A DNA stretch of 64,000 nucleotides. Source: Saussurea involucrata (Eukaryota > Streptophyta > Magnoliopsida > Asterales > Asteraceae). The notes below the pieces were generated by a model. That model did no database searches and was not told where the DNA came from. It saw only the letters and a list, made by a program, of their open reading frames with translations. The stretch covers positions 83,081,484 through 83,145,483 of the forward strand of contig CM066313.1 of assembly GCA_033807775.1 (NCBI GenBank). Reading direction: 5' to 3'. The stretch's first letter is position 1, and the number at the start of each line of letters is the position of its first letter. A program made the translations under genes and the position numbers. Shown one piece after another: positions 22,856-33,477 of the stretch.

Positions 22856-23062
22856 TTAACAGATTAAAATGCAAATTATCAACATGATTCACATCAAGAA
22901 ATTTAACATTATTGCAAGAAACTGTACCTCTCCCAATTATATTTCCTTTGGAGTTTCCTCCAAAAATTACCTGTCCACCATCACATGACTTATATGATGA
23001 AAAAAGATTGCTGTTTCCGGTCATGTGACGTGTGCAACCACTATCGAGTATCCAGTCTATAT
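22840..23062 (-). pseudogene. Copia protease segment, out of frame with integrase
   Basis: The minus strand reads WILDSGCTRHMTGNSNLF, with the intact catalytic DSG, then GQVIFGGNSKGNIIGRGTVS and LHFNLLSVRQLC. At about 22840 one base is gained or lost, and the continuation NGITVVFEEDSC lies in the integrase frame. A stop precedes the DSG segment upstream, so the protease here cannot be read from gag without a frame change. Confidence 0.75.
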
Positions 23063-23139
23063 CAAGGTTTATCTACAATAATAAAGATGTAACTTTTATG
23101 GTCCCCATTTCTCGTGGGTCCTTGTAAATTAGTTTCAAG

Positions 23140-23298
23140 ATAACAACCAACATATATATAAAGTTAAGCAAAATATATATATATAATAGATCAAAAAGAA
23201 TATATATATGTAGTACGTATGTATATATATATATATAAATAAAAGTACATATAACAATATATTACTTATATATACAAGAAAATATATCATATTTAAAC

Positions 23299-23329
<31 letters not shown>

Positions 23330-23335
23330 ACACAT
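23140..23335. repeat. TA-rich microsatellite between gag and protease
   Basis: Long TATA and ATAC runs interrupt the region where gag should lead into protease. Beyond it, words such as LQGPTRNGDHKS are readable on the minus strand and then a stop. It probably expanded inside the element. Confidence 0.75.
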
Positions 23336-25243
23336 TTAAAACCATAAACGCATACCACCGGGATTATCATTACTAAACATTCCTTTTGGAATCCATTTAT
23401 TTATCATTTTAATTTTGCGATTGTATTTATCATACACATAAAAACAAGCATTTATATTCGCATTATTTTTAGGTTTAGAATACTTATCGTTATACATGCG
23501 AGCATACGGTTTTCTCGTATTATAATTTACATTATGCATTTTAGGTACATACGGAGGTTTTTGCATATACGGCTTTCGTGTATTAAACTTAGGTGGTTCA
23601 TAACATCTTTTAATAGGCATGCAATTACATTTTTCAACACATGTATTTGAACCTATACCTTTTCTACAATTTATACGGTTCGACATATTAAGCATGTTAA
23701 GAACTTTTTCATTACTACTTTCAAAAGCTTTAGCTAACATGTTATCTTTTTCATATGAAGCACATTTAGCCTTTAAACATGCAATTTCATTTTCAAGAAT
23801 ATCACATTTTGTACAAATAATATTTTCATGTGACTTTTTATTTAAGCATGCAATTTCTTTCTTTAGAGCATCACAAGATTTACAAAAATCCTTTTCTCCT
23901 AATTTAGTTTCTAATTTAGCAATTACATTCATATCATTTGCAGATTTTTGATTAACATTATTTATTTCCTTTTTACATGCATTTACAGTTTCTTTTAACA
24001 TAGCAATTTCGTCTTTATAATTATTTGCAAGATTAGCCATTTTATGAAACGATTCATGCAATAATTCAAGATTGTTTTCGCTATCGCTATCATAATCACT
24101 ATCGTAATTTGAAAAAGAAGTGTTTACCTCGTTGTCGTTTTCAGCCATAAGACAAATGGCTTGATAGTCATCTTCTTCTTCACTCGCGCTCCACGCGCCT
24201 CCAATGAAGGCTTTATCCTTCTTGTTTTGGTACTTGTTCTTTTTCGGACATTCATTGGCGTAATGATCTTTGTCGCCACACGAGTAGCAAAATCCTCTCT
24301 TTGGCTTAGCTTTATCGTCACCACTTGAGTCGTCATTTTTCTTTACTTTTTCGTCTCGTTTATGGAACTTACGACTTCGGTTTTCACCACCACGACGGTA
24401 GTTGCCGTTTCTTTGAAATCTGCCATTGTTAGAAAATTTATTATTATTAAAAAACTTGGAAAAGTTTCTTACCAACATGGCGACTTCATCGAGAGTTTCG
24501 GAAGGATCTTTTGAGGAGCTAGCTTTCTCCTTTTTCTTCTCGACTTTTGGTGTTGAGACATTGAGAGCGATTGACTTCTTTTTAACTTGCTCCCTTTCTT
24601 TATTTCTTTTAAGTGCAATTTCGTGCACCTTGAGATTTCCGATTAAGTCATCTATCTTCATTAGGGAAAGGTCACGGGAGTCTTCCAAAGATGTTATCTT
24701 TTGCATCCACTCCGAAGGAAGGGCTCGTAGGATTTTCCTTATATAGTCCTCGTTAGGATAAGTGCGATCCAAACCTTTCAAAGTAGTCATAATAAGGTTA
24801 AATCTTTTAAACATTGAGTCAATTGACTCATCTTGTTTCATTTCGAATAGTTCATAATCGTGAACTAGAATATTTACTTTACTTGATTTAACTTCCGTGT
24901 TTCCACGATGAGTATTATTTAAATTTTCCCATATTTGATTAGCGGTTTTATATGTATATACTCTTTCAATTTCATCAGTTGTTAAAGCAGCATATAATAT
25001 ATTTTTAGCTTCAAAGTTTAAACAAAAATGAGATTCATCAGCAGTAGTCCATTCATCTAAAGGTTTATCAATAAAAACATCATCTTTAACAATTTTGGGT
25101 TTAAAGTTCCCATTTTCAATTATGTTCCAAATCTTTTGATTTTTGCCACGCACGTGACATTCAAATAGCTCGGCCCAAATGCCAAACTTTTCAGTATCTA
25201 TCAAAGGAGGTTTTGAAAACACAATATTAGTTTGTTGAGTCAT
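23336..25243 (-). CDS. gag: Gag of the young Sirevirus-type element (635 aa, intact)
   Basis: Starts MTQQTNIVFSKPPLIDTEKF. Residues ~30-240 are the plant copia gag capsid region (UBN2-type). A Lys/Arg-rich part is followed by a CCHC knuckle CYSCGDKDHYANEC at about residues 320-333. Residues ~400-520 form a coiled coil with repeated Cys-x-x-Cys words (FCKSCDALKKEIACLNKK, ICTKCDILENEIACLKAK), a feature of Sirevirus gags that has been linked to host protein contacts. The ORF has no internal stop. It ends GGMRLWF just before the TA-rich stretch. Gag would form the particle that packages element RNA. Confidence 0.9.
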   Translation of the reverse strand: MTQQTNIVFSKPPLIDTEKFGIWAELFECHVRGKNQKIWNIIENGNFKPKIVKDDVFIDKPLDEWTTADESHFCLNFEAKNILYAALTTDEIERVYTYKTANQIWENLNNTHRGNTEVKSSKVNILVHDYELFEMKQDESIDSMFKRFNLIMTTLKGLDRTYPNEDYIRKILRALPSEWMQKITSLEDSRDLSLMKIDDLIGNLKVHEIALKRNKEREQVKKKSIALNVSTPKVEKKKEKASSSKDPSETLDEVAMLVRNFSKFFNNNKFSNNGRFQRNGNYRRGGENRSRKFHKRDEKVKKNDDSSGDDKAKPKRGFCYSCGDKDHYANECPKKNKYQNKKDKAFIGGAWSASEEEDDYQAICLMAENDNEVNTSFSNYDSDYDSDSENNLELLHESFHKMANLANNYKDEIAMLKETVNACKKEINNVNQKSANDMNVIAKLETKLGEKDFCKSCDALKKEIACLNKKSHENIICTKCDILENEIACLKAKCASYEKDNMLAKAFESSNEKVLNMLNMSNRINCRKGIGSNTCVEKCNCMPIKRCYEPPKFNTRKPYMQKPPYVPKMHNVNYNTRKPYARMYNDKYSKPKNNANINACFYVYDKYNRKIKMINKWIPKGMFSNDNPGGMRLWF

Positions 25244-25280
25244 TTTAGAAAAAAAATTTGAGCAGAAAAATTTTGAAAGC

Positions 25281-25297
25281 CCTGCTCTAATACCAAT
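25281..25297 (-). other. Primer-binding site of the young copia element
   Basis: On the minus strand ATTGGTATTAGAGCAGG follows the LTR end directly. It resembles the initiator-methionine tRNA primer site (TGGTATCAGAGC) with one change. Confidence 0.8.
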
Positions 25298-25978
25298 TGT
25301 TGGACAACCAAGGGGGGGGGGGGGGGTTAGGTTGTATTATAAAAAATCTTACTTTCAAAAATTCTTTTGTAAATAAATACAGAGTAAATATAGTACAATA
25401 CAGAAGAGTATAAATACAAACAGATATACAGAGATTGTATAAATAAATATAAATGCAAAGCAGTTTATATAAACAGATATAATAAAGCACAGCGGAAAAA
25501 ATAAAGAGATAAAGGAAAGAGAATACTTGACACCGAAATTTTAAAGTGGTTCACCAATCACGCGGTTGGCTAGTCCACCTCGAGAAAACACTTCTCGGAG
25601 ATCCAATAAGAAAACGTGTTCTTTACGGTAGAACACAAACCTTAGTACAACAAACGCGAATCACTCTTCTTTGAGATAATTATGTGGATCACTCACTCTA
25701 TTCAAACACTTACAAGAGGGTATAATTTTAATATGAATAATCACTCTTGTATAAGGTTTATCACTTGGATATTTTTAGAGAGTTTGATCACTTGAGTTGT
25801 GTTGCTGATTCAACTAATCGAGAGATTTTAATCTGCTATCAACTCAAGATTTCTTACTCAAAAACGTGTTTTATAATTTTAACAGTTTAATTATCAAGAG
25901 AAGAGGCTGCAGAGTCTTTATCAAATGCAGAGAGGAGTTATTGTGAATTGGTGGTTTTGAATGCTGGTAGGTTGCATG

Positions 25979-25987
25979 TATATATAC
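25979..25987 (-). promoter_or_regulatory. TATA-like box of the 5' LTR
   Basis: On the minus strand CCAGTATATATACATGC sits ~27 bp downstream of the last palindrome. Transcription would start about 30 bp further on. A second copy is at 19139-19147. Confidence 0.5.
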
Positions 25988-26013
25988 TGGATGAGCAACA
26001 GTCCACGGCTTTC

Positions 26014-26311
26014 GCGGTATACCGGCAATCCTTCGCGGTATACCGACAATCCTTTCGCGGTATACCGGCAATCCTTCGCGGTATACCGTGCAGAAGAAAA
26101 GTACATGCAGAAGAGAAGGTCAACCCTGCAAAACAGAACGTAAACTTGTACCAGCGGTATACCGGCTATTCTTCGCGGTATACCGGCTATCCTTTCGCGG
26201 TATACCGGCAATCCTTCGCGGTATACCGTGCAGACAAAAGGAGCTTCCAACCAATCAGAGATGTACACCATGCCTGCCGCGGTATACCGCCTGTACCTTC
26301 GCGGTATGCCG
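26014..26311 (-). promoter_or_regulatory. Array of palindromic CGGTATACCG sites upstream of the LTR TATA box
   Basis: The self-complementary 10-mer CGGTATACCG occurs nine times (plus one CGGTATGCCG variant), mostly as CGCGGTATACCGGCAATCCTT units of about 21-22 bp in two clusters. On the minus strand the array lies just upstream of a TATA-like TATATATAC at about 25979-25987, the enhancer position of a U3 region. The same array is in the other LTR at 19174-19471. Regulatory role is inferred from position and symmetry. Confidence 0.65.
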
Positions 26312-26701
26312 CCCAGAAAAATGTTGCAGGAAACAGTACGCATGCGCAGATTCTTCTAGAAACAAATCTTTCATATTTGGTGATCCAGCAAGATGATAAG
26401 ATGTTGAGGAGAGCTGACTTGGTTTATTTAAAAAGACAGTATTAGAAAAATCCAAGTGGTATATTATTTTAGGGTGATTTATCATTTTAAAATTAAAACG
26501 ACGAAAATCTTCAGTCTTGGATTCTTCAGATAAAATTATCGAGATTATTTAAAAGCTGCACACTCAGATAAAATATTAGATAACAAAAAAAGCGGTGTGT
26601 TTTGTAATCATCAAAATAAATATGGAGATGTGATTTTATGTGTACCAAAAAAATATCTTAATATTAAAGCTGGGTACACTTGCACCAACAGTTTTATTTA
26701 T

Positions 26702-26940
26702 TATAGGGTCCCACCCATCACCACCACCACCATCATCAACCCATCACCACCACCACCATCATCAACCCATCACCATCAACCCATCACCACCATCGTCAAC
26801 CCACAACCACCATATTTCTTTCTTCTCTTTTTCTTTATATATACACACACAGATACAATATATATATATATACACACACATACACACAGAAAGATATATA
26901 TATATATATATACATACATATATATACATACACACAGAAA
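26702..26940. repeat. CCATCACCACC and TATACACA microsatellites
   Basis: (CCATCACCACCAC)n-like repeats at 26707-26815 are followed by TA/CA runs to 26940. An inverted counterpart (GGTGGTGATGGG repeats at 27343-27473, then a TA run to 27525) lies to the right, so these arms face each other around a ~400 bp unique segment (26941-27342) without a clear gene. All lie inside the outer MULE. Confidence 0.8.
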
Positions 26941-27342
26941 GAAAAGTTTAATGGGTTTTGACATTTGGATGTGTTTTAATTCATAAAACCACTTCAAACC
27001 TTCTTGTTTTTTGCATTTGGAAAAGAAAGAAATTTTCAGTTTCGATTTTAGTTGAGAAATCTGCATGTTTCAGCATCGCCGGAGCACTCGCCGGAAAACC
27101 GGGCTTCGTCGGAAATCAACATCTTCACCGGATTTCTGCATAAATTTCATCTCAAATTGATTTATTTTGATATTTTGATCGAGAAGCAACATCCATAATG
27201 GATTTCTATCAATATTTTATTAAGTACGATGTGTTGGAAGAGCTCGCAGGAAAAACAAGTTTAGCCGGAAAATTTCACGTTTTGATATCTATCGATTTTT
27301 CGTGCATGATCAATTTGTTTTTGTCAAACCTTTCATGAAAGT

Positions 27343-27472
27343 TGATGGTGGTGATGGGTTGATGATGGTGGTGGTGGTGGTGGTGATGGGTTGATGGTGG
27401 TGGTGGTGGTGATGGGTTGATGGTGGTGGTGGTGATGGTGATGGGTTGATGATGATGGTGGTGATGGTGGTG

Positions 27473-27525
<53 letters not shown>
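27343..27525. repeat. GGTGGTGATGGG repeats and TA microsatellite
   Basis: Inverted partner of the 26702-26940 repeats. The TA run at 27477-27525 is the insertion site of the hAT element. Confidence 0.8.
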
Positions 27526-27530
<5 letters not shown>

Positions 27531-30500
27531 CCGGCCCTGGCCCATGGCAAGTGTGGCTTGGGCCATGGGCCCAGGTTCAACAGGGGCCTCACAATTTCCT
27601 TAGGGCTTTTATATAATTATATGTATATGCGTATCAGACTATCAGTATGCCGTATAACATCAAAAATTGGTCTGTGTGTGTGCGATACAACGATAGCCGA
27701 AGAGACGAAGAACGGAAGAAGATTCAACAGACAATCACTCAATCAGATGTGTGTGAAACATTGAAACTGTGAACGTTGCTTGCTGCCCTAGTCGATTGAA
27801 AATTTGAAATCGTTGCTGCCCTACAGCGTAACAACCCTAGTCGATTGAAATGATGAAATCGTTGCTTGATTTTCTGCGGTTCTGCCCTAGCCCCTAATTC
27901 CTAAATCAAGTGTTTTCTATCCTTTTTTAAACTTTGAAGTTTGAACAATTGAACTTGCTGTGGTCTGTGGACCGTGGTTTGCTAATTGCTTGCATTTTCA
28001 TTTTGCCTCATTGAACTTGCTGATTGTTGTTCATTGAATCATTGTTTGTTTGCATTTTGCCTCATTACATAATAGAGTAATAAATATTAAATAGACATGT
28101 TTCCAAGATCACACCCCTCGGGTGCTCAAAAGAGGAAAAGGAAAAAACAGCAGGAAGAAATTGAAAAATCGATGCAAGGATCTTTGAATAAATTTCTTGT
28201 TAAACCATCAAACATTTCTGAAAATCCGGTTGAAAATCCTATTGAGAATCCGGTTGAAAATCCTATTGAGCATCCGGTTGAAAATCCTATTGAGCATCCG
28301 GTTGATGATAATGAAAACATTGAGCATCCGGTTGATGATAATGAAAACATTGGTGTGAATATATTTGATCCTAGAGTTTGGGATGGGTTAAATTCAAAAA
28401 TGAGAGACTTACTTGCTGAAAAAGGGCCTAAAAGGGAAACTAACATCATATTTCCAAAAGATAATGTAGGTAGGCATTTCTCTTCCGAATACTATGTCCG
28501 TAAAATAAGAAATGCTGATTGTTATGATAGAAAGTGGTTGGTTTATTCTAAAGAGTTAGATAAAGTCTTTTGTTTTTGTTGTAAGCTTTTCAAAGATGGT
28601 CGATCAAAAAGTCAATTAGCAACCGAAGGTTTAAATTGTTGGAAACAACTTGGTCAAAGATTAAGCATTCATGAAATAGTTCGGAACATTTGACTAATTT
28701 CAAAATTTGGTGTGAGTTGCAATTGAGGTTGAATAAAAATCAAACACTTGATAGAGATTTGCAAGAATTAATAAAAAAAGATACCGATCATTGGAAAGAT
28801 GTTTTGCATAGAATAATTGCTATCGTGAAATGTTTAGCAACGTATAACATACCTTTTCGTGGGAGGAATGAAAAACTTTTTCAAAAGTCTAATGGTAATT
28901 TTTTGGGCTTCATTCAAATGATTTCCGAGTTTGATCCTGTTATGAAACAACATTTTCGTCTTATTGAAGGCAAAAAAATTCATTATCATTATCTTAGCCA
29001 TAAAATTCAAAATGAATTGATTGAAATGTTGGCATCCGATGTAAAGAATGCAATCATAAAAAAGATCAAAGAAGCAAAATATTTTTCGGTTATTCTTGAT
29101 TGTACTCCGGATGTAAGCCACAAAGAATAAATGACTTTGATTATTAGATGTGTTGATATGTCAAGTTCTCCTGTTCAAGTAGAAGAGTTCTTTCTTGAGT
29201 TTTTAGTTGTAGAAGATACATCTGGTTTAGGACTTTTTAATGCATTACAAGATGTGTTGAAATCGCTTGATTTGGATATTAATTGTGTGCAGGGGCAAGG
29301 GTATGACAATGGGTCTAACATGAAAGGAAAACATCAAGGAGTGCAAAAAAGATTACTTGATATAAATCCTAGGGCCTTTTATATGCCATGCGGTTGTCAT
29401 AGTCTTAATTTGGTTTTATGTGATATGGCAAGCTCTTGTTTCAAAGCGAAAAACTTTTTTGGTATTTGTCAAGCGATTTACAACGTGTTTTCTAATTCTA
29501 CAAAAAGATGGACTGTTTTGTTAGAACATATTGATGATTTGACTTTGAAATCCTTGTCTACTACTCGGTGGGAAAGCCATATTGAAAGTGTTAAAGCCAT
29601 CAAAACTCAAGTTGGCAAAATCAAAGATGCTTTAATACAATTGGCTGAGGTAACCGAGGATCATAAAATGTGTAGGGATGCCACTTCTTTGGTTGATGGT
29701 GAGCTTTCAAGTTTTGATTTTATTGTTAGTTTGGTTATTTGGCATGAAGTTTTGTATAGAATTAATTTGGTAAGTAAGAAATTACAATCTAAAGATATGC
29801 TTCTTGATGTTGCCATTGAAAATCTCAAGGGATTAGTTGTCTTTTTTGAAAACTATAGAGAAAATGGGTTTGCATGTGCTATAAATGAAGCAAAAGAAAT
29901 TGCAAATGATATTGGAGTTGAGCCGGAATTTACTGTAAAACGTTCTTTCTCTCGAAAAAAACATTTTGATGAAATTCCAAATACCGAGAGAGAACAACAA
30001 TCTGCTCAAGAGTGTTTTAGAACGAATTACTTTCTTGTTTTAGTTGATATGGCTCTTTCTCAACTACGAACTAGATTTGAACAAATGCAAGAATTTGAAT
30101 CTATTTTTGGTTTCTTGTTTGATGGAAGAAAGTTGGTAACCTTACATGTTGATGAGTTGAAAAAAAGTTGTATGAATCTTGAACTATGTTTAACAAATGG
30201 TGATGATTCTGATATAGATGGGGAATATTTGTTTATGGAGTTGCATGTTTTACAGGAAATGTTACCGGAAGAGGCATCCAAGAGTGGAAATCCTTGGATA
30301 TCTATACAAATTTTGGAGTTTGCAAAGAAGATGGACATGTTTCCACATGTCTTGGTTGCTTATAGGATTTTGCTGACCGTACCCATCACTGTTGCATCCG
30401 CGGAAAGAAGCTTTTCGAAGTTAAAGTTGTTGAAAGTCATATCTACGTTCTACTATGAGACAAGAAAGATTGAACGGGTTAGCAATTTTGAGTATTGAGA

Positions 30501-30790
30501 GTAAGTTTTTACCGAATGTTAACTATGATAAAATAATTGATACTTTTGCTTCGAAAAATGCACGAAGGCATCGTTTTAAATAATGTATTTTATGTTCTAT
30601 TATACGGGGTTTTGGTTTATGTCCCCCTCGTTGTACTATTTTTGTTTCTTTTAATAAAGACCCGGCGTGGGGATGAGCCGCCTAGCTTGACTAGGTTCCA
30701 AACCCTGTTAAATTGTTTTTCGTTCTCGTAATATAGGGGCCTTTTTTTTGTCTTTCGTCATGGGCATCCGAAATCTCAGGACCGGCCCTG
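27526..30790 (+). mobile_element. hAT DNA transposon
   Basis: The left end TAGGGCCGGCCCTGG and right end GGACCGGCCCTG are short inverted repeats of the hAT form CAGGGCCGGYCC (left first base changed). TATATATA lies on both sides, consistent with an 8 bp TSD, though in a TA run this is weak evidence. It encloses a hAT transposase reading rightward. 3265 bp. Confidence 0.85.
28097..30584 (+). pseudogene. hAT transposase (ZMYM1-like / DUF4371 type), three lesions
   Basis: The N-terminal part (28097-28690) has repeated ENP(I/V)E words and a TTF-type zinc finger (VFCFCCKLF). One A is missing near 28672, shifting the frame. The middle part (NEKLFQKSNGNFLGFIQMIS, HYLSHKIQNELIEMLA) is DUF4371-like. 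TAA at 29128-29130 replaces a sense codon, most simply Gln. The last part carries the RNase H-like core with [18 protein letters not shown] and the hAT dimerisation motif [13 protein letters not shown]. An extra base near 30437 shifts the C-terminus; the correct end ([16 protein letters not shown]) reads in the next frame to about 30584. Inactive. Confidence 0.87.
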
Positions 30791-31009
30791 TATATATATA
30801 TATATCTAGTATATGTTTGTATATATATATATATATATATGTATGGTTTCAGAGAATGAAAGATAAGAGAGAAAGAAGGAGAAGAAAGAAAAGTAAAAAA
30901 GATTTTTTAAAATAATTTGACACGTGTCATTTTCTAATTGGTCCATTAAAAATAAGAAATAATAAAATAATAAAAAACCATTAAAACTTAATTCTAAAAA
31001 AAGAAATTG

Positions 31010-31180
31010 AAAAAGACAGAAATGCCCTTAATGATAACGGACGAAATAGACGTCCGTCACTTCTAAGGACTAATTCCGTAAAATTCTACATACCATAGGG
31101 ACCAAAACTGTAATAAATGAAGTTTAGGGATAAAACCGTATTTTTTGACAAACCACAGGGACCAAAACAATAATTTACTC
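31010..31180 (-). repeat. Right terminal inverted repeat of the nested MULE
   Basis: Inverted partner of 18210-18380. The end ATAATTTACTC abuts the exact TSD copy TTATTCTTT. Confidence 0.85.
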
Positions 31181-31189
31181 TTATTCTTT

Positions 31190-32826
31190 TATATTTATTA
31201 CATCAATATATACATAATTTTTATTACATGAGACTATTCTTAACAATGATTGGGGACAAAAACCAAATATGTCATGAAACTATGGAAGAAAAACATAATT
31301 TAGAAATAGTCAACTTTGAACGAGAAAATGAGCGATCTAAAAAAGAAGATGGACATAATACAAATTGTTGATTTTTTCAACCTTATTAATGATATATACT
31401 AAATAATTTGATCTAAAATAAAATAATATAAAACAAATAGCATCTTTTTGCTTGATCCAATGTCATTTTCTTATTGTATTATATTGATTTTTATTTTTAT
31501 TTTAAAAATGTTTAATACTCTTTTGATTCATATTTCAATGTTTCTAATTAATCATAAATTCTTAACTTTAGCTGGCTAAACATGTGTTTGCAATCCATTA
31601 TCGTATAAAATAATTATATGATTTATAACAAACAGGAAAAATCAAAAGATCCGAATCTAAATCTCATACTCTACGATTAAAATACAGAGGTTTGATGATA
31701 TAATATGTCCATGTTTGTTATACACCAATAACACGAGCTAAGGTGATTAAATTATATGTGACATCTTTTTTCTTTAAGTATGGTATTTGATCTTTAGTCG
31801 TTAAGTTTACAAGGTCCAAACGTGTCATCATAACAACCAGAATGAATGAACCTCTTTTACACACACACAAAAAAACCTAGTGGTCCCCAACAAAAACACG
31901 ATAATATCGAAAAACTCATGTCTGAATATTTAAATTTATTATAAACTACAAAAGTTTTGCAAGTGGACCACTCTTAGGGTTTAGATCAACAAGTTTGTAT
32001 ATCATCTTAATCACCAATTTTTAAAATCAAGTCATTTAATAAGCATTTGGTATATAATTAACTACAAATATGAAAAGGGCACTAGTCGATTCTGGTTGAG
32101 CGGATGCAATAAGTAACAAATGAAATTGACAAATCAAATGAATACTTTTAAAAGCATATGAAAAGGAATCATGAATCGAACATATTGGGCTTGACAAGGC
32201 GTCCCATAAAATTCACAATCCTTTTTTTTTTTGCAAAAAAGAAAGACAAATAGATATTTGTTGAGCAAAGCTAAAATTGTTATGATTCTTATTTTCTTTA
32301 ATGGATGCTTGACAATATCGTTCACAATTGTACGAATAAATGATATAGTCATCTTTTTATATAACTGGTGTATGGACTAGCTTGCACATATATACCTCTA
32401 CTAATCCAATGTGGGAGCTCGAACACGAACATGTAACCAGTATGTGGATGAGCACAGTAGCAAACTTAGGACTTGACCGACAAAGCCACACTTCCCAAGT
32501 CTTTAACATATATAGGCTAACTTCTGTACATCTCCACTTATATCATCAATTTTAAGACATGTGATATATTTGTCTATTAAAAAAATCTTGCTTTATTTTA
32601 TCAAACAAATAGGTTAAAAACATGTTAATATTTCGAATGTAATTATAAGGTCAATGGCCAACCTATAACGGTATAACCACAAATAATTAGTCCTACACTC
32701 CTACCAAATAAAATAAATATTTAGAAAATATAAATACTAAATAGTCAATGTCTACCAAACATCCAGTTGGCATCCTTATCTTTTCTATTCATTTGAATCC
32801 ACCTCTACACACATATATATATATAT

Positions 32827-32857
<31 letters not shown>

Positions 32858-33371
32858 TATATATATATTGTAACATGTAATATTTATCACATATTTTTGT
32901 CACACGTAGGAGGGGTGAAGAAAGTTTCATTTGCTTAAAAGGTGAAAAACATTTAAAACATTTGAATGAGATTTGGAGGAAACATAAAGAGGCAAAGTTT
33001 ATAGAGATTTTTGGTAAGATTATATAGTTGAGGGATTATATATATAATCAAAAACTTAGCACTTTTTTGGAGGCCGGTTAGACTTAACACTTAGCATATT
33101 TCATGGATGAGTTTGAGATTAAAAATGATCAAGGATTCGTATCTTTTTTACCTTCTCACTTTAATACCTTTTCTCACATGATCTTCCGTCTACATATACA
33201 TATAATAGGTGATGATTCAAACTAGAGCACTTTCATTCTACCAAAAGACAAGAACACATTTTTATTAGAAGTCAATTACATGTGATAAATGTACGTAAAG
33301 AGACTTGGCCTGCGACCTATCATCTAATTTAATATCATCACATGTGATTAGTAAAAGGTATTTTCGTGTGA

Positions 33372-33413
<42 letters not shown>

Positions 33414-33477
33414 TATTTTACACCTTTATATAACCATTGTTGTTTGGCAAAAAAAATCAAAATACTCCAATTCAAAA
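31190..33477. other. Intergenic AT-rich stretch upstream of the DUF946 gene
   Basis: No gene or transposon motif stands out. TA runs at 32814-32868 and 33376-33408. The last few hundred bases should hold the promoter of the gene at 33478; a TATA-like TTTATATAA is at 33426-33434, about 45 bp before the ATG. Confidence 0.6.
33426..33434 (+). promoter_or_regulatory. Possible TATA box of the DUF946 gene
   Basis: TTTATATAA 44 bp upstream of the ATG. It would imply a very short 5' UTR, so the true start could be elsewhere in the upstream TA-rich DNA. Confidence 0.35.

Larger units (their letters stand above)
18462..26690 (-). mobile_element. Young full-length Sirevirus-type copia element
   Basis: Two LTRs (18462-19850 and 25298-26690) flank gag and pol on the minus strand. 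The 5 bp GTTTT at 18457-18461 recurs at 26691-26695. The PBS is next to the upstream LTR and four polypurine tracts lie next to the downstream LTR. The LTRs differ by three substitutions and the length of one G-run (11 versus 15), so insertion is recent. The coiled-coil-bearing gag and repeated polypurine tracts fit Sireviruses. A frame change in pol near 22840, and the gap between gag and protease, suggest this copy may not be autonomous. Confidence 0.93.
25298..26690 (-). repeat. 5' LTR of the young copia element
   Basis: 1393 bp. Carries the promoter that would drive the element, reading leftward. The 4 bp extra length relative to the other LTR is all in the G-run at about 25312-25326. Confidence 0.95.
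18210..31180. mobile_element. MULE-type element (GAGTAAATTAC family) holding two later insertions
   Basis: The left end GAGTAAATTACTGTTTTGG and right end CCAAAACAATAATTTACTC are inverted. Inverted similarity extends ~170 bp on each side, including the words ACGGACGTCTATTTCGTCC and AAGGGCATTTATG. The 9 bp TTATTCTTT at 18201-18209 is repeated exactly at 31181-31189. Long TIRs plus a 9 bp TSD are the Mutator signature. Subtracting the copia (8229 + 5 bp) and hAT (3265 + 8 bp) insertions leaves an original element of about 1.46 kb, non-autonomous with no transposase of its own. Confidence 0.85.

Noticed and set aside
27477..27525. Perfect 8 bp TSD of the hAT element
   Set aside because: TATATATA on both sides lies in a TA microsatellite, so the match is expected by chance and I do not count it as strong evidence.
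27275..27592. His/Pro-rich and Tyr/Ile-repeat ORFs
   Set aside because: Translation of microsatellites (CCATCACCACC and TA), no conserved protein.
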